NCBI RefSeq assembly: GCF_005280655.1
Contig: NZ_CP040058.1
Location: 343,001 to 407,000 of the forward strand
DNA from: Anaerostipes rhamnosivorans
Lineage (GTDB): Bacteria; Bacillota; Clostridia; Lachnospirales; Lachnospiraceae
Direction of reading: 5' to 3'
Length of the DNA: 64,000 nt
A program made the translations under genes and the position numbers. Shown in pieces: positions 35,770 through 45,800 of the stretch; the stretch's first letter is position 1; every line of letters begins with the position of its first letter. The notes beneath the pieces are model-generated. The model did no database searches and was not told the DNA's origin. It saw only the letters and a program-made list of their open reading frames with translations.

Positions 35770-36672
35770 ATGGCAGTCATCTGTGTAGGACAGTCTGTCT
35801 ATGATATTGTCATACCATATGACACAGCGCTTGTTGAAAACCAAAAATACCGGGTAACCAGACGTTTAGAGTGCGGAGGAGGGCCGGCGTTAAACGCGGC
35901 TTATCTCTGTGCGGTCTGGGGAGAGCAGACCTATCTTGTCAGCAGGATCGGGGAAGATGATTACGGGAAAAAGATTAAAAGAATTCTTCTGGAAGCTGGA
36001 GTCCACCTGGAATATCTTGTGGAGAGGGATAACATAGAAACACCTTACAGTATCATCCTCTCCAACAGCGACAACGGATCCCGTACTATTTTTAACTTTC
36101 CCGGAGAAGTCCAGGATAAGCACTATGAGTATCCGGCGCTGGACGTTGATGTGATCTTAAGTGACGGGCATCTGCCGAAGCTCAGCATACAGGCCATCCG
36201 CCGGTATCCGGCTGCCTTATCGGTGCTTGACGCGGGAACCTGCCGGGAGAGCACGATGGAGGTGGCTCCCCATGTGGATTATATTGTCTGCTCTGAAGAC
36301 TTTGCGAGACAGTACACGGGAAAAGCAGTAGATCTGGAAAAACCGGAGCTCTGCCGTGAGATCTTTGGGCAGATCAAGGAGATCAACAAGAGACACGCAG
36401 TCATTACCCTTGGAGAAAAGGGCCTTTTATACGAGGCAGACGGGGAACTAAAACATCTTCCGGCCTATCCTGCAAAAGCTGTGGATACCAGCGGAGCGGG
36501 AGACATTTTCCACGGGGCATTCGCCTTTGGTCTGGCAAAGAATCTGCCGCTTCTTTCTATTTTAAAGCTAAGCTCCATGGCATCTTCTATCTCAGTGGAA
36601 AGCCTAGGAGGGCAGACGTCCATTCCGGCTCTTGATCTGGTGGAAGACAAGTTAAAGGAGCGGGAGCGATGA
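35770..36672 (+). CDS. PfkB family carbohydrate kinase
   Basis: This 300-residue kinase has the N-terminal ribokinase pattern RLECGGGPALNAAYLCAVWG and the C-terminal signature VDTSGAGDIFHGAFAFGLA with the catalytic Asp. It phosphorylates a sugar or sugar phosphate; candidates in this operon are a ketose-phosphate or deoxyribose. Start ATG follows AAGGAGGAA. Its stop overlaps the next start by 4 bases. Confidence 0.93.
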   Translation: MAVICVGQSVYDIVIPYDTALVENQKYRVTRRLECGGGPALNAAYLCAVWGEQTYLVSRIGEDDYGKKIKRILLEAGVHLEYLVERDNIETPYSIILSNSDNGSRTIFNFPGEVQDKHYEYPALDVDVILSDGHLPKLSIQAIRRYPAALSVLDAGTCRESTMEVAPHVDYIVCSEDFARQYTGKAVDLEKPELCREIFGQIKEINKRHAVITLGEKGLLYEADGELKHLPAYPAKAVDTSGAGDIFHGAFAFGLAKNLPLLSILKLSSMASSISVESLGGQTSIPALDLVEDKLKERER

Positions 36673-37271
36673 AAAAAACATTGATTTTACTGGCGGGATA
36701 TCCGGGAACCGGAAAGACCTATATGTGCAGCAAAATACTGGAACAGGAAAAGGATTTTCAAGTCATCTCCCAGGATGATATGAAGGAGCAGTTCTGGGAT
36801 GAATACGGTTTTGACAACATGGAAGAAAAGACTGCACTGGAGAACAAAAGCTGGGAGCTTTATTATCAGAGGATAGAGGAGGCCATGCTGCAGGGAAACC
36901 GTTTGATCTCCGACTATCCTTTCAGCGAAAAGCAGAAACCGAGGCTTCGGGAGCTCTGTGAGAAGTATGGCTATCAGGCAGTTACCATCCGCCTGGTAGG
37001 GGATCTGGAGGTGTTGTTTCAAAGATCCAAACAAAGAGACCTGGACACCAGCCGCCATCTGGGACATGTCGTCAGCCGTTATCACAAGGGAGATGTTTTG
37101 TCAGACAGGACCAAAGGGGACTGTTTTGTGGACTATGACATTTTTATGGAACGGTGCAGGACACGGGGATACGGAGATTTCCAGCTGGGAAGACTGATCC
37201 AGGTGGATGTGACCGACTATAGTAAAATTGATTATGAAGAAATTTTAGGACAACTGAAGAAATGGCTGTAA
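36669..37271 (+). CDS. P-loop ATP/GTP-binding kinase-like protein
   Basis: This 200-residue protein has Walker A LLAGYPGTGKTYMC near residues 6-19 and a DD pair in VISQDDMKEQF, then an Arg-rich lid region (FQRSKQRD). It looks like a zeta-toxin or shikimate-kinase-like phosphotransferase. I cannot name a substrate. As the last gene of the PTS operon, coupled to pfkB by a 4-base overlap, it may phosphorylate a pathway intermediate. Confidence 0.8.
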   Translation: MKKTLILLAGYPGTGKTYMCSKILEQEKDFQVISQDDMKEQFWDEYGFDNMEEKTALENKSWELYYQRIEEAMLQGNRLISDYPFSEKQKPRLRELCEKYGYQAVTIRLVGDLEVLFQRSKQRDLDTSRHLGHVVSRYHKGDVLSDRTKGDCFVDYDIFMERCRTRGYGDFQLGRLIQVDVTDYSKIDYEEILGQLKKWL

Positions 37272-37279
37272 TAAGCAGA

Positions 37280-37316
37280 AAAAATCTCATTCTTACATTT
37301 AGAATGAGATTTTTTG
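37280..37316 (+). terminator. Rho-independent terminator of the PTS operon
   Basis: A 14-bp perfect stem (AAAAATCTCATTCT with AGAATGAGATTTTT) has a 7-nt loop and a T run. Confidence 0.93.
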
Positions 37317-37330
37317 TATACATTATAGTT

Positions 37331-37374
37331 ATTACATTAACCGTCTTGTAATATGGTTTCAACCGTGTTATGAT
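37331..37374 (+). promoter_or_regulatory. Promoter and possible operator of the BlaI/M56 genes
   Basis: TTGTAA (37346-37351) and TATGAT (37369-37374) are 17 bases apart. An inverted repeat ATTACA (37331-37336) and TGTAAT (37347-37352) overlaps the -35 box, where a BlaI-type repressor could bind. BlaI operators usually have TACA and TGTA arms, but closer together. Confidence 0.5.
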
Positions 37375-37414
37375 AATTAGGAAGATAATTAAATAATAGA
37401 AGGGATATAAAATT

Positions 37415-37792
37415 ATGGGAGAGAAAGAATTAACAAGCAGAGAAGTTTTGATCATGAAATGCGTTTGGAGTTCAGAAAGGGAATTATCAATCCAGGAGAT
37501 CCAGGCAGAACTCAGAGAGCGGTTTGACTGGGATGCAAAGAGATCCACAGTCAGGACTTTTATGAGGGACATGGAGCAAAATGGTTACATATCTGTAGAA
37601 AGGAGGGGCAGACATTCTTACGTGAAGGCATTGGCCGGAGAGGAGAGCTATAAAAAGAGACAGGCGGAAAAGATGGTTGATTTATGGTTCGACGGCTCAA
37701 AACTGAATTTGGTGAAAACACTGACAGGAAAAGTGTCAGAGGATGAGCAGCAATATCTCAGGGGGATTTTAGATGAGTTGGGAGACGATTGA
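37415..37792 (+). CDS. BlaI/MecI-family transcriptional repressor
   Basis: This 125-residue winged-helix protein has the family start LTSREVLIMKCVWSSERELSIQEI, then RSTVRTFMRDMEQNGYISVERRGRHSYVKAL. BlaI proteins bind as dimers and are cleaved or released when the partner M56 protein senses a ligand. The sensor gene overlaps its 3 prime end by 20 bases. No beta-lactamase gene is nearby, so the targets are probably the adjoining genes. Confidence 0.92.
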   Translation: MGEKELTSREVLIMKCVWSSERELSIQEIQAELRERFDWDAKRSTVRTFMRDMEQNGYISVERRGRHSYVKALAGEESYKKRQAEKMVDLWFDGSKLNLVKTLTGKVSEDEQQYLRGILDELGDD

Positions 37793-39170
37793 GATACTGA
37801 TCAGGGTTTTCACCGGGATATTTCTCTGTTCGATCACAGGCAGCGTTTTATTCTTATACTGGAAACTGATCAGCGGACGCCTGGAGAAAAAGGGAAACGC
37901 AAGGCTGAATTATGCGATTTTAAAAATTATCATTGTTTCATTTTTTGTTCCAGTCCTTTCAGTCATATTTGAGAGAATCTCTCACGAGACTCTGTTGTTT
38001 TCAACTACGACTGTGATCAGGAGAATAACGGAGGTCATTGGGATCGTATGGATTTCTGGGGCAGTGGTTACGTGTTGTTTTTATATCCTTAAGTTCATAC
38101 AACTGAAAAAGGCACTTTATAATGCTTGTATCTGTGACAAAAAGATCCAGCATATTGCTGGAAACTGCAGGGACAAGCTGGGTGTCAGGCGGAACATTGA
38201 AGTCTATCAGAGCTATCAGGTGCCGGTGCCGTTTATCTGTGGATTTTTACGGCCTAAGATCATACTGCCGGAAGAGCAGTACACCAAGCAGGAGCTTGAG
38301 ATCATTCTGCTCCACGAGCTGGAGCACTATAAACAGAAGGATATCCTGTGGAAGTTGCTGTGTAATCTTATGGCGTGTGTTCACTGGTTTAATCCACTAA
38401 AGAAGGAAATCTGTAGGCAGATCGAGGATTGGAGTGAGGTGTATTGCGATGTACATGTGCTCAAAACCTTCGGAAGCCTAAAGCAGTATTTCAATACGAT
38501 CATTTCGATTGCCACGGGAAAAAGCGGGTACCGCCAGTATCTGGCATCTGCTCTGTATGAAAACAGCAGAGGGCTGGAACTCAGAATGAGAAGAACCGCT
38601 TCGATCCGGAAGATGGCGGGGATTCCATGGAAAAGCGCGCAGATCTTCTTTGTATGTTTTTGTACGCTTGGAGTGGCTACGATTTCAGGCGCGTCTTATG
38701 GATATTACAGAGGGTATCTGTATCTGGAAGATGCGACCAGCATAAAGATAGAAGAAGAACAGGACCCTCCAAAAGTAATGGGGGAGAAAAAAAGGGCAGG
38801 GATGTTTGCGGTGAATCAGAGGACAATGCAGGATGATGTGCCTGGGAAGGAGAAGGACATATGGATTGACTGGTGGCCTGAGGCAGGAGAGAGCTTGATA
38901 AGCGGTAAATTCCGGGCAGAAGAGGGGGATACCATTCATATTATGCTAATGACATCTGAAGATGAGAACACAAAAGTGAAAAATAGTGAAATACTTGCAG
39001 GTGTTATACAGCCAGACGGAACACAAAGGTTTGTCTCGGATAAAGACCAGTTGCAGCATAGCTTCCAGATTAGAAAAAGTGGAGAATATCGTTTCTTTGT
39101 GGAAAATCAAACAGATAAGAAGATTCAATTGGCAGGAGATTATGAATTGATATCTAAGAAGAACAAGTGA
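37773..39170 (+). CDS. BlaR1-type M56 metallopeptidase sensor
   Basis: This 465-residue membrane protein has four hydrophobic segments and an M56 zinc-protease site LLHELEHYKQKD (His181, Glu182, His185) in a cytoplasmic loop. The extracellular C-terminal part is not a penicillin-binding domain. It has about 160 residues ending in HSFQIRKSGEYRFFVEN, which matches the C-terminus of the secreted protein encoded next. The ligand is thus unlikely to be a beta-lactam. It is translationally coupled to BlaI. Confidence 0.9.
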   Translation: MSWETIEILIRVFTGIFLCSITGSVLFLYWKLISGRLEKKGNARLNYAILKIIIVSFFVPVLSVIFERISHETLLFSTTTVIRRITEVIGIVWISGAVVTCCFYILKFIQLKKALYNACICDKKIQHIAGNCRDKLGVRRNIEVYQSYQVPVPFICGFLRPKIILPEEQYTKQELEIILLHELEHYKQKDILWKLLCNLMACVHWFNPLKKEICRQIEDWSEVYCDVHVLKTFGSLKQYFNTIISIATGKSGYRQYLASALYENSRGLELRMRRTASIRKMAGIPWKSAQIFFVCFCTLGVATISGASYGYYRGYLYLEDATSIKIEEEQDPPKVMGEKKRAGMFAVNQRTMQDDVPGKEKDIWIDWWPEAGESLISGKFRAEEGDTIHIMLMTSEDENTKVKNSEILAGVIQPDGTQRFVSDKDQLQHSFQIRKSGEYRFFVENQTDKKIQLAGDYELISKKNK

Positions 39171-39187
39171 GGAATGGAGGTATAGAG

Positions 39188-39643
39188 ATGAGAAAGAAAA
39201 TTTTTAAATGTTTAGCAATTACCATGCTTTTTGTTTTAATGGCTATCCCGGTTACAGTCTCCGCAGAAGAAATTGATGGTGAAACAGAATATATTTCTAT
39301 GGAGGAAGATCCAGAGTTAACAGTAGAAACAGTAGATGAAGTTTTAATGCCTGCCTATACAACAAGTTATGCGTTGAATTGGACTGTAGGTAATACAGTC
39401 TTTAAACAGACAAAAGAATTTAGCAAGACATCTGGCAGTACAGTCAGCATTTATGCAAAGATAGCACCTACGACAAAAAACGTAACGATAGGCATAAAAA
39501 ATACTGGCGGAGCAAGACAATATGTAAAGGCTACAGGAACTGTTAACAAAACTTTTAAAATAACAAAGACAGGGAAATATAGAGTTTTTGTTGAAAACAA
39601 ATCAGGTAAATCCATTACTGTAAAGGGTAATTACAGAAGGTAA
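39188..39643 (+). CDS. Small secreted protein with the M56-sensor C-terminal domain
   Basis: This 151-residue protein has a signal peptide (ITMLFVLMAIPVTVSAEE) and a C-terminal beta-rich domain from about residue 60. Its ending KTFKITKTGKYRVFVENKS aligns with HSFQIRKSGEYRFFVENQT of the M56 sensor just upstream. I do not recognise a named family; the fold suggests a pre-peptidase C-like beta-sandwich. Start ATG at 39188 follows ATGGAGG. It lies 17 bases after the sensor stop, so it is in the same operon, and the RHS gene follows 200 bases later. Confidence 0.82.
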   Translation: MRKKIFKCLAITMLFVLMAIPVTVSAEEIDGETEYISMEEDPELTVETVDEVLMPAYTTSYALNWTVGNTVFKQTKEFSKTSGSTVSIYAKIAPTTKNVTIGIKNTGGARQYVKATGTVNKTFKITKTGKYRVFVENKSGKSITVKGNYRR

Positions 39644-39844
39644 TGTACCGGTATGGAAGGGTGGTGATAAGAATAGAGAAATTTAGAACCTGTAGTTTTA
39701 AGCTTATACATAAGAAAATTATTATAATAAAGATCCATGCAATACAAATGGCCGGCAAACCAGATATCTGCAAAAGCAGATAGCGTATCACATGGACATC
39801 TTTATTATAACAGATGCTGCAAATGTATAAAAGGAGAGAACGTT

Positions 39845-42800
39845 ATGATAAAGAAATTTAGGAAGCCAGCGCTCAGTGCTGTTCTGTCTTTCATTTTGAT
39901 GTTTACATCTGTCCAGTGGGGCGGTATTTTAGCCGCAGCCAGAGATGTAAAAGCGGCAGAAACGAAAGCAGAAGAGACAAAAAACGTAAAAGAAGTCATT
40001 GACAGTGAGAGCACAAAGAATTCCACCACATTCCGATTGTCAGGCGGAAAGAAAGAGTCTGTATTTTATGGACAGGATGTGCGGTACGAGGATGAAAACG
40101 GAAACTTAAAAGACTATGACCCAAGCCTTGTGGACATCAAGGAAAAGACTAGTGAACACGGCCATAACCTTAAAGATTATCAATATGAAAATAAAGATGG
40201 GGATAAGAAGCAGTATCTTCCGAAGAAACTGACGGAATCCACACCGGTGCTGATGGAACATGATCAATACGAGATTTCATTTTCACCGATCACCGGACAG
40301 AACAATACTGACAGCACAGAAAGTGATAAGAAAGACGTAGATAAGGAAAATGCATTTGCATCTATCAATAAATTGACAAGGACAAAGCTTAAGAGAGAGA
40401 AAGTCCTGACTGCAGAGGATGAAAAGGAAGAGCTGCCAGTCAGCGTGTCCTATGAGTCTGAAGACAAAAACTGCACGTTCTTATATCAGTCTCTGGATAC
40501 GGGAGTGAAAGAAAGTGTCACATTAAAAGAGATCCCGGAGAGCAACCAGCTGAAGTTTAAGTTCTATGCCAAGGGACTGGAGGCAAAGAAAAATACAGAG
40601 GACGGAGGAATCACATTCTATGACAAGAAAAGTGAAGATATCATTGCCTCCTTAGAAGCACCAACCATGAACGATGCCACAGGGGATGGTTACAGCGAGA
40701 AACTATCCTATGATATGGAACCGATTCAGGGAGAAAAGGATACTTACGAATTAACATTGACACTGGATGAAGAGTATCTGAAGGATAAGGATAGGAAATA
40801 CCCGATCACCATTGATCCGACGGTTACCTGGAAAGGGTCAACGGATTTCTGGGATGTGTATGTGATCAACGGAAGTTATAAAAATACAAACTTTTATGAT
40901 TCAGGCGTCACAGCTATGATGGCGGGAAAAGCCAGCAAGGGAACCTACAGGACTTATCTCAGATTTAAAGACTTTACTGCAAAGATCAAAAATAAGTATG
41001 TGGACTCGGCTACACTGACCATGTATGAAACCGGGGACAGCACCAGCGGGCAGACGATTGAAGCCAGAAGGGTGACTTCCAACTGGTCAAGACCAGGTCT
41101 TACATGGAGCAACCGTCCAGGATATTCTACCAATTATGGAAGCGTCAAGACAACCGGGACGATTCATAAATCAAGAGCGATCAACTTGACAAAGTATGCC
41201 AGAGAGTGCGCCAACGGTTCCATTACCTCTTATGGCGTTATGCTCAAAAATGCCGATGAGACGAAAAAGTACGGGCAGTTTTACAGTTCCAGATATTCCA
41301 ATGCCAGTTATCGGCCGAAAATGAGCGTGACTTATTACGATGGACCGACCACGCCTACATCTGCATCTGTGACTCCACAGTACCTGAAAAAGGGACAGAC
41401 ACTCACCGCAAAATGGGCAGGGATCAGTTCAAAGTCCTTAAATCGGGTAGAATATCGGGTTGCAACCTATGATCCGGTGAAGAATGCGGAAGTGAACGCC
41501 AGTTACCGTGCCTATTCAAGCAGTACCAAGCTTGGAACCACAGCCAGCGGAAGTGCGTCTGTGGCAGACAGCAAGAACTGGCCGGAGGGGTGTTATAAGT
41601 TTGTCATCCGGGGAGTAGACAACGGAGGAATCAATGGAACTGGGAAAGGATATATTTTTTACATAGACGGCACGGCGCCGAAGATCAACAGTATGACCAT
41701 TGATGCCGGAGATGGAAAGGGAGGATCAGAGGAGAATCCGTCTTCCAATGTGACACCCGCTTTAAAATGGAATGTGACTGAAAAATATCTGTCAAAAGTG
41801 GAATATAAGGTTGGAAACGGAAGCTATGTCAATGCAGGCAGCGCACTGGCTGGACAGGTTTCCATTCCAGCATCTAATTTTAAAGATGCTGGAACTTATC
41901 AGATTACGATGAGGGTCACAGATAAGGCGGGGTATACTGCAGAGACATCCAAATACTACTATTATATCGACAACTCCAAGGCTGCCGACTATAAGCCGTC
42001 AGGGACAAAGCTTGTCAATTCTTACGGAAAGAACATCGTTTCCTGGGATAAAAAAGAAGGACTTCCGGGAAGCATTTGTTATGAAGTATACAGAGGAGGG
42101 AGTGCTGACTTTGTTCCAGGACAGGCTGATCTGGTCAGAGCCGGAGCAAAGGATTCTTATTGTGTCGATACAATGGCTGGAGACGGAAAAGATTATTACT
42201 ACAAGGTCCGTTCTGTAAAACTATCAAAAAAAGGGAATGTCATTGGAACCAGTGATTTTGTGAGTGCAGGGCATGCGAAACAGAGTGCCGGATCTGAATT
42301 TAAGCAGTGGCTTGGATCTAAAGAGTATAGAGAAACACTGGAATTCAGCACACCAAACGGAAATGGAACCGTAGATAAAGCAGGCGGTAATCTTACCTTT
42401 CAGGCGGAAGACTTTACAATTCCGGCAGGCCAGCTTAACATGGGGCTTACCAGGACCTACAACAGCCAGTCTGATAAGACGGGAATGTTTGGAGACGGAT
42501 GGTATGATACGTTTCACAAAGAAATATATCAGGTCGGAGACAATTTGATATTCGAAGACAGCGATGGAACTTATGTGACATTTGAAAAGAAGGGGGATTC
42601 CTATGTTTCCAGGGAGACCAAAGACTATAAGCTAAGCTTTGAGGAAGAAACTTCAAATACGAGAAGTGCATCTGATACAGGCAGCAGTCCGGCTGTGAAA
42701 CAGTATATGTCTAAAGCAGCGGGGAGTGTTGTAGGAGTCTTCGGAAAGGGACCCTCCAAACAGATTAGTTTTGAGGCCAGCCATAATGTGTCCTCAGATT

Positions 42801-45800
42801 CACCGGGAGGCCAGTCTGAGCAAAAGACAGTAACGAAAAATATTACTTATGCATGTACCATTACAACTAAGGATAATACCATTTACCAATTTAACAGCAA
42901 TGGCCAGCTGACTTCAATGAAAGAGGCCAATGATAACTTTATTGTCTATGAATATGACACCAGAGGCCGTCTGAAAACAGTAACCTCCAACAAGATTAAA
43001 ACGCTGACCATGAAGTATCATGAAGGAGAGAATGCAGATCTTCTAAAAGAAATCGTTTTGCCTGACGGCACAAAGATGGAATATACTTATTCCGGAAGAA
43101 AGCTGGTGAAGGCCGTACACAGCAGCGCTGACGGAAGTGAATCTGTGTCATTTGAATACGGGTATGATGCAGCCAGTTTTGTAAATACCATTAAGGATGC
43201 CAAAGGAAATGCATATGATATTGTCTATGAAAATAACCGGGCAGTCAAAGTCAAAAAGCCAAATGGAGAGTATCAGAAAATAGCTTACGGAGATGGACAA
43301 ACCACAGTTTCTAAGCACAAAACGAATGATGAGAAAATAGCAGAAGATTCCATTACCTATGACAAAGCAAATGGAAAAGTTTTAACTTCCACAAATACCG
43401 CAGGAAATAAGACATCCTATCAGTATGAAAATACCGACAATGAACTGCTCTGCACAGGGACAACAACAAAAATAAATTATCAGACGGTATCAGATACAGG
43501 AAAGATCAATTTTGCATCTGAAGAAGTGACCACAAAAACACAGTATGATGCCAATGAAAATGTGACCATGGAAAAGGACGAGTCAGGACAAGTGACTCAG
43601 ACCACCTATGGAACCGGTGGAGAGGCGAACCTTCCAAAAACAGAAGTGACGAAACAGGGTGACGCAGTCATTTCAAATGTCTCTTATTCGTATGATAAAA
43701 ATGGAAACCCTATAAAAGAATCTGATTCCATTGCGGACACAGAGACTGAATGGGATTATGACGAAGATGGAGAAGTCATTTTAGAAGAAGAGTATGAGGA
43801 GGGAGAGCTTCAATCCAAAGAAGAAACAGATTATACAGAAAAGGATCACATTATTACAGAAGACAGCACCCTTACCCAGGGAAATGTAAAAGAATCTTCA
43901 ACAACAGTCTTAGATGCCATGGGCAGAGAGACGCAGACTCAGGATGAAAATACAAAAGAAATCACAAAGTCAGCCTACGATTTCCTTGGCAGGCAGACAA
44001 AGGTTCAAAAAGAACTGGACGGCATAACAAAGACAACCCAAAAGACCTATGATGCCAACGGTGCTCTTCTGTCAGAAGTTTCAGAGACAGGCGTGACTAC
44101 ATCTTACAGCTATGACACCTTAAACCGGGTGAAAACAACGACAGAAGTCTCAAAAGACGGAGTTACAAAGACTACAACGACGGATTATGGATATGCCGAT
44201 CAGGAAATTCATACACTGAATGGAACTAAAAGCTATCATAATCTGGAACTGACGACAACAACGGTGAATGGCACCGTCCAGAGCCAGACTTACACCGACA
44301 CTTCTGGAAATACAGTCCGGGAAAAGACCAATGGAATTTATACAGACCATGTGTTTAGCGAAGATGGAAAAGAAATCGCTTCCATTCTTCTGGGAACGGA
44401 CCAGGGTGCCGAGGTCAAAGGAAAGGTGACCTTAAATCTTTATAACCGCGATGGGAAACAGACCCATACCATCCAGAATCCTGTCGTATCTGGTCAGGAT
44501 GTTTCTGTGGATCCGGATCAATCCATCGTGAATCAAACAGCCTATGACGACAAAGGAAACGAATCATCTAAGACAGATGGTAACGGACATACCATTGCCT
44601 ACACTTATGATGACCAGAATCGGGTCATCAAGGTATCTCAGGGAGAAAACAGCACTACCGTTTCTTACAGCATGGGCAGTGACGGGGCTTCCACTACAAG
44701 CATCACGGATGCCATGGGTCATGAGAATATTGAAGTGACCAATGCGGCAGGACTTAGTGAGAGTACAACAGATAAAGGAAATCTGGGCGAGAGTATTTCC
44801 ACCAAGTTTACTTATGACACCAATGGAAATAAGACAAAGGAAACCTATGAAAACGGTGCTTACAAAACTTATCACTATGACAAAAAGAACCGTCTAACCG
44901 AGACGAATACCTACGAGGCGCCGGAAGCAGGCAGTGATACAGGAACAAGATCATTAAAAACCGCTTATAGTTACGACAGCAATGACCAGCTTCTTGAGAT
45001 GGTGGATTATCAGGTCAGCGGCAATACAGAAACCGCTTACCGTTATACAGAATGTGAGTATGATGGTCTTCAGAGGAAAACTGGATATGCTGAGATCAGC
45101 CAGTCAGAGAAACCCACTGCGGATGAGATGAAAAGCCACCGCATCCGATACAGCTATGACTCCGAAGGAAAGATAATAAAAGTCACGTATCCCACAACAA
45201 AGGATGGCGTAAAGGCTCTGTCTTATCACTATACAAAGAATGGATGGCTTTCTGAGATTCAGGCAGATATAAAGAATGGGGCCGATGTCAAAGAAGCGGA
45301 TGTACGGACTTATACTTATGATCGTTATGGAAAAGTGACAGAGATCAAAGACTACCGCAACATTCTGTCTGCAGGTGACAAAGCGGTGAAAAAAGTTTAC
45401 ACCTATGACGACTTTGACCGGGTTGCAAAGATGGTCTATACGGATCTTGAACATCCGGATACGGTGATAGAATCCTATACCTATTCCTATGACAAGAATT
45501 CTAACATTGTAGAAAAGACGCAGGTAAATAACTATCCGAAAAAGGATCAGGAAAAAGTCAACGAGACAAAGGCTTATACTTATGACTCGCTGGGAAGACT
45601 TACAAAGACTGTTACTACAGACCATCAAAAGGAAGACAGCAAAAAGACCGTTACCTATACTTATGATAAGGTTGGAAACCGTCTTTCTGAGGAAAAAGGT
45701 GATACAAAAACAACCTATGATTATAATGGACTGGATCAGATCACAGCTTCCACCACATGGAAAGATGGTACAGCAAAAGAGAACAGGCAGTATGTCTATG

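Noticed and set aside
36669..37271. Zeta toxin of a toxin-antitoxin pair
   Set aside because: There is no epsilon-type antitoxin, and the gene is coupled to a sugar kinase in a metabolic operon.
37415..39170. Beta-lactam resistance regulon
   Set aside because: The sensor lacks a penicillin-binding domain and no beta-lactamase gene is nearby.
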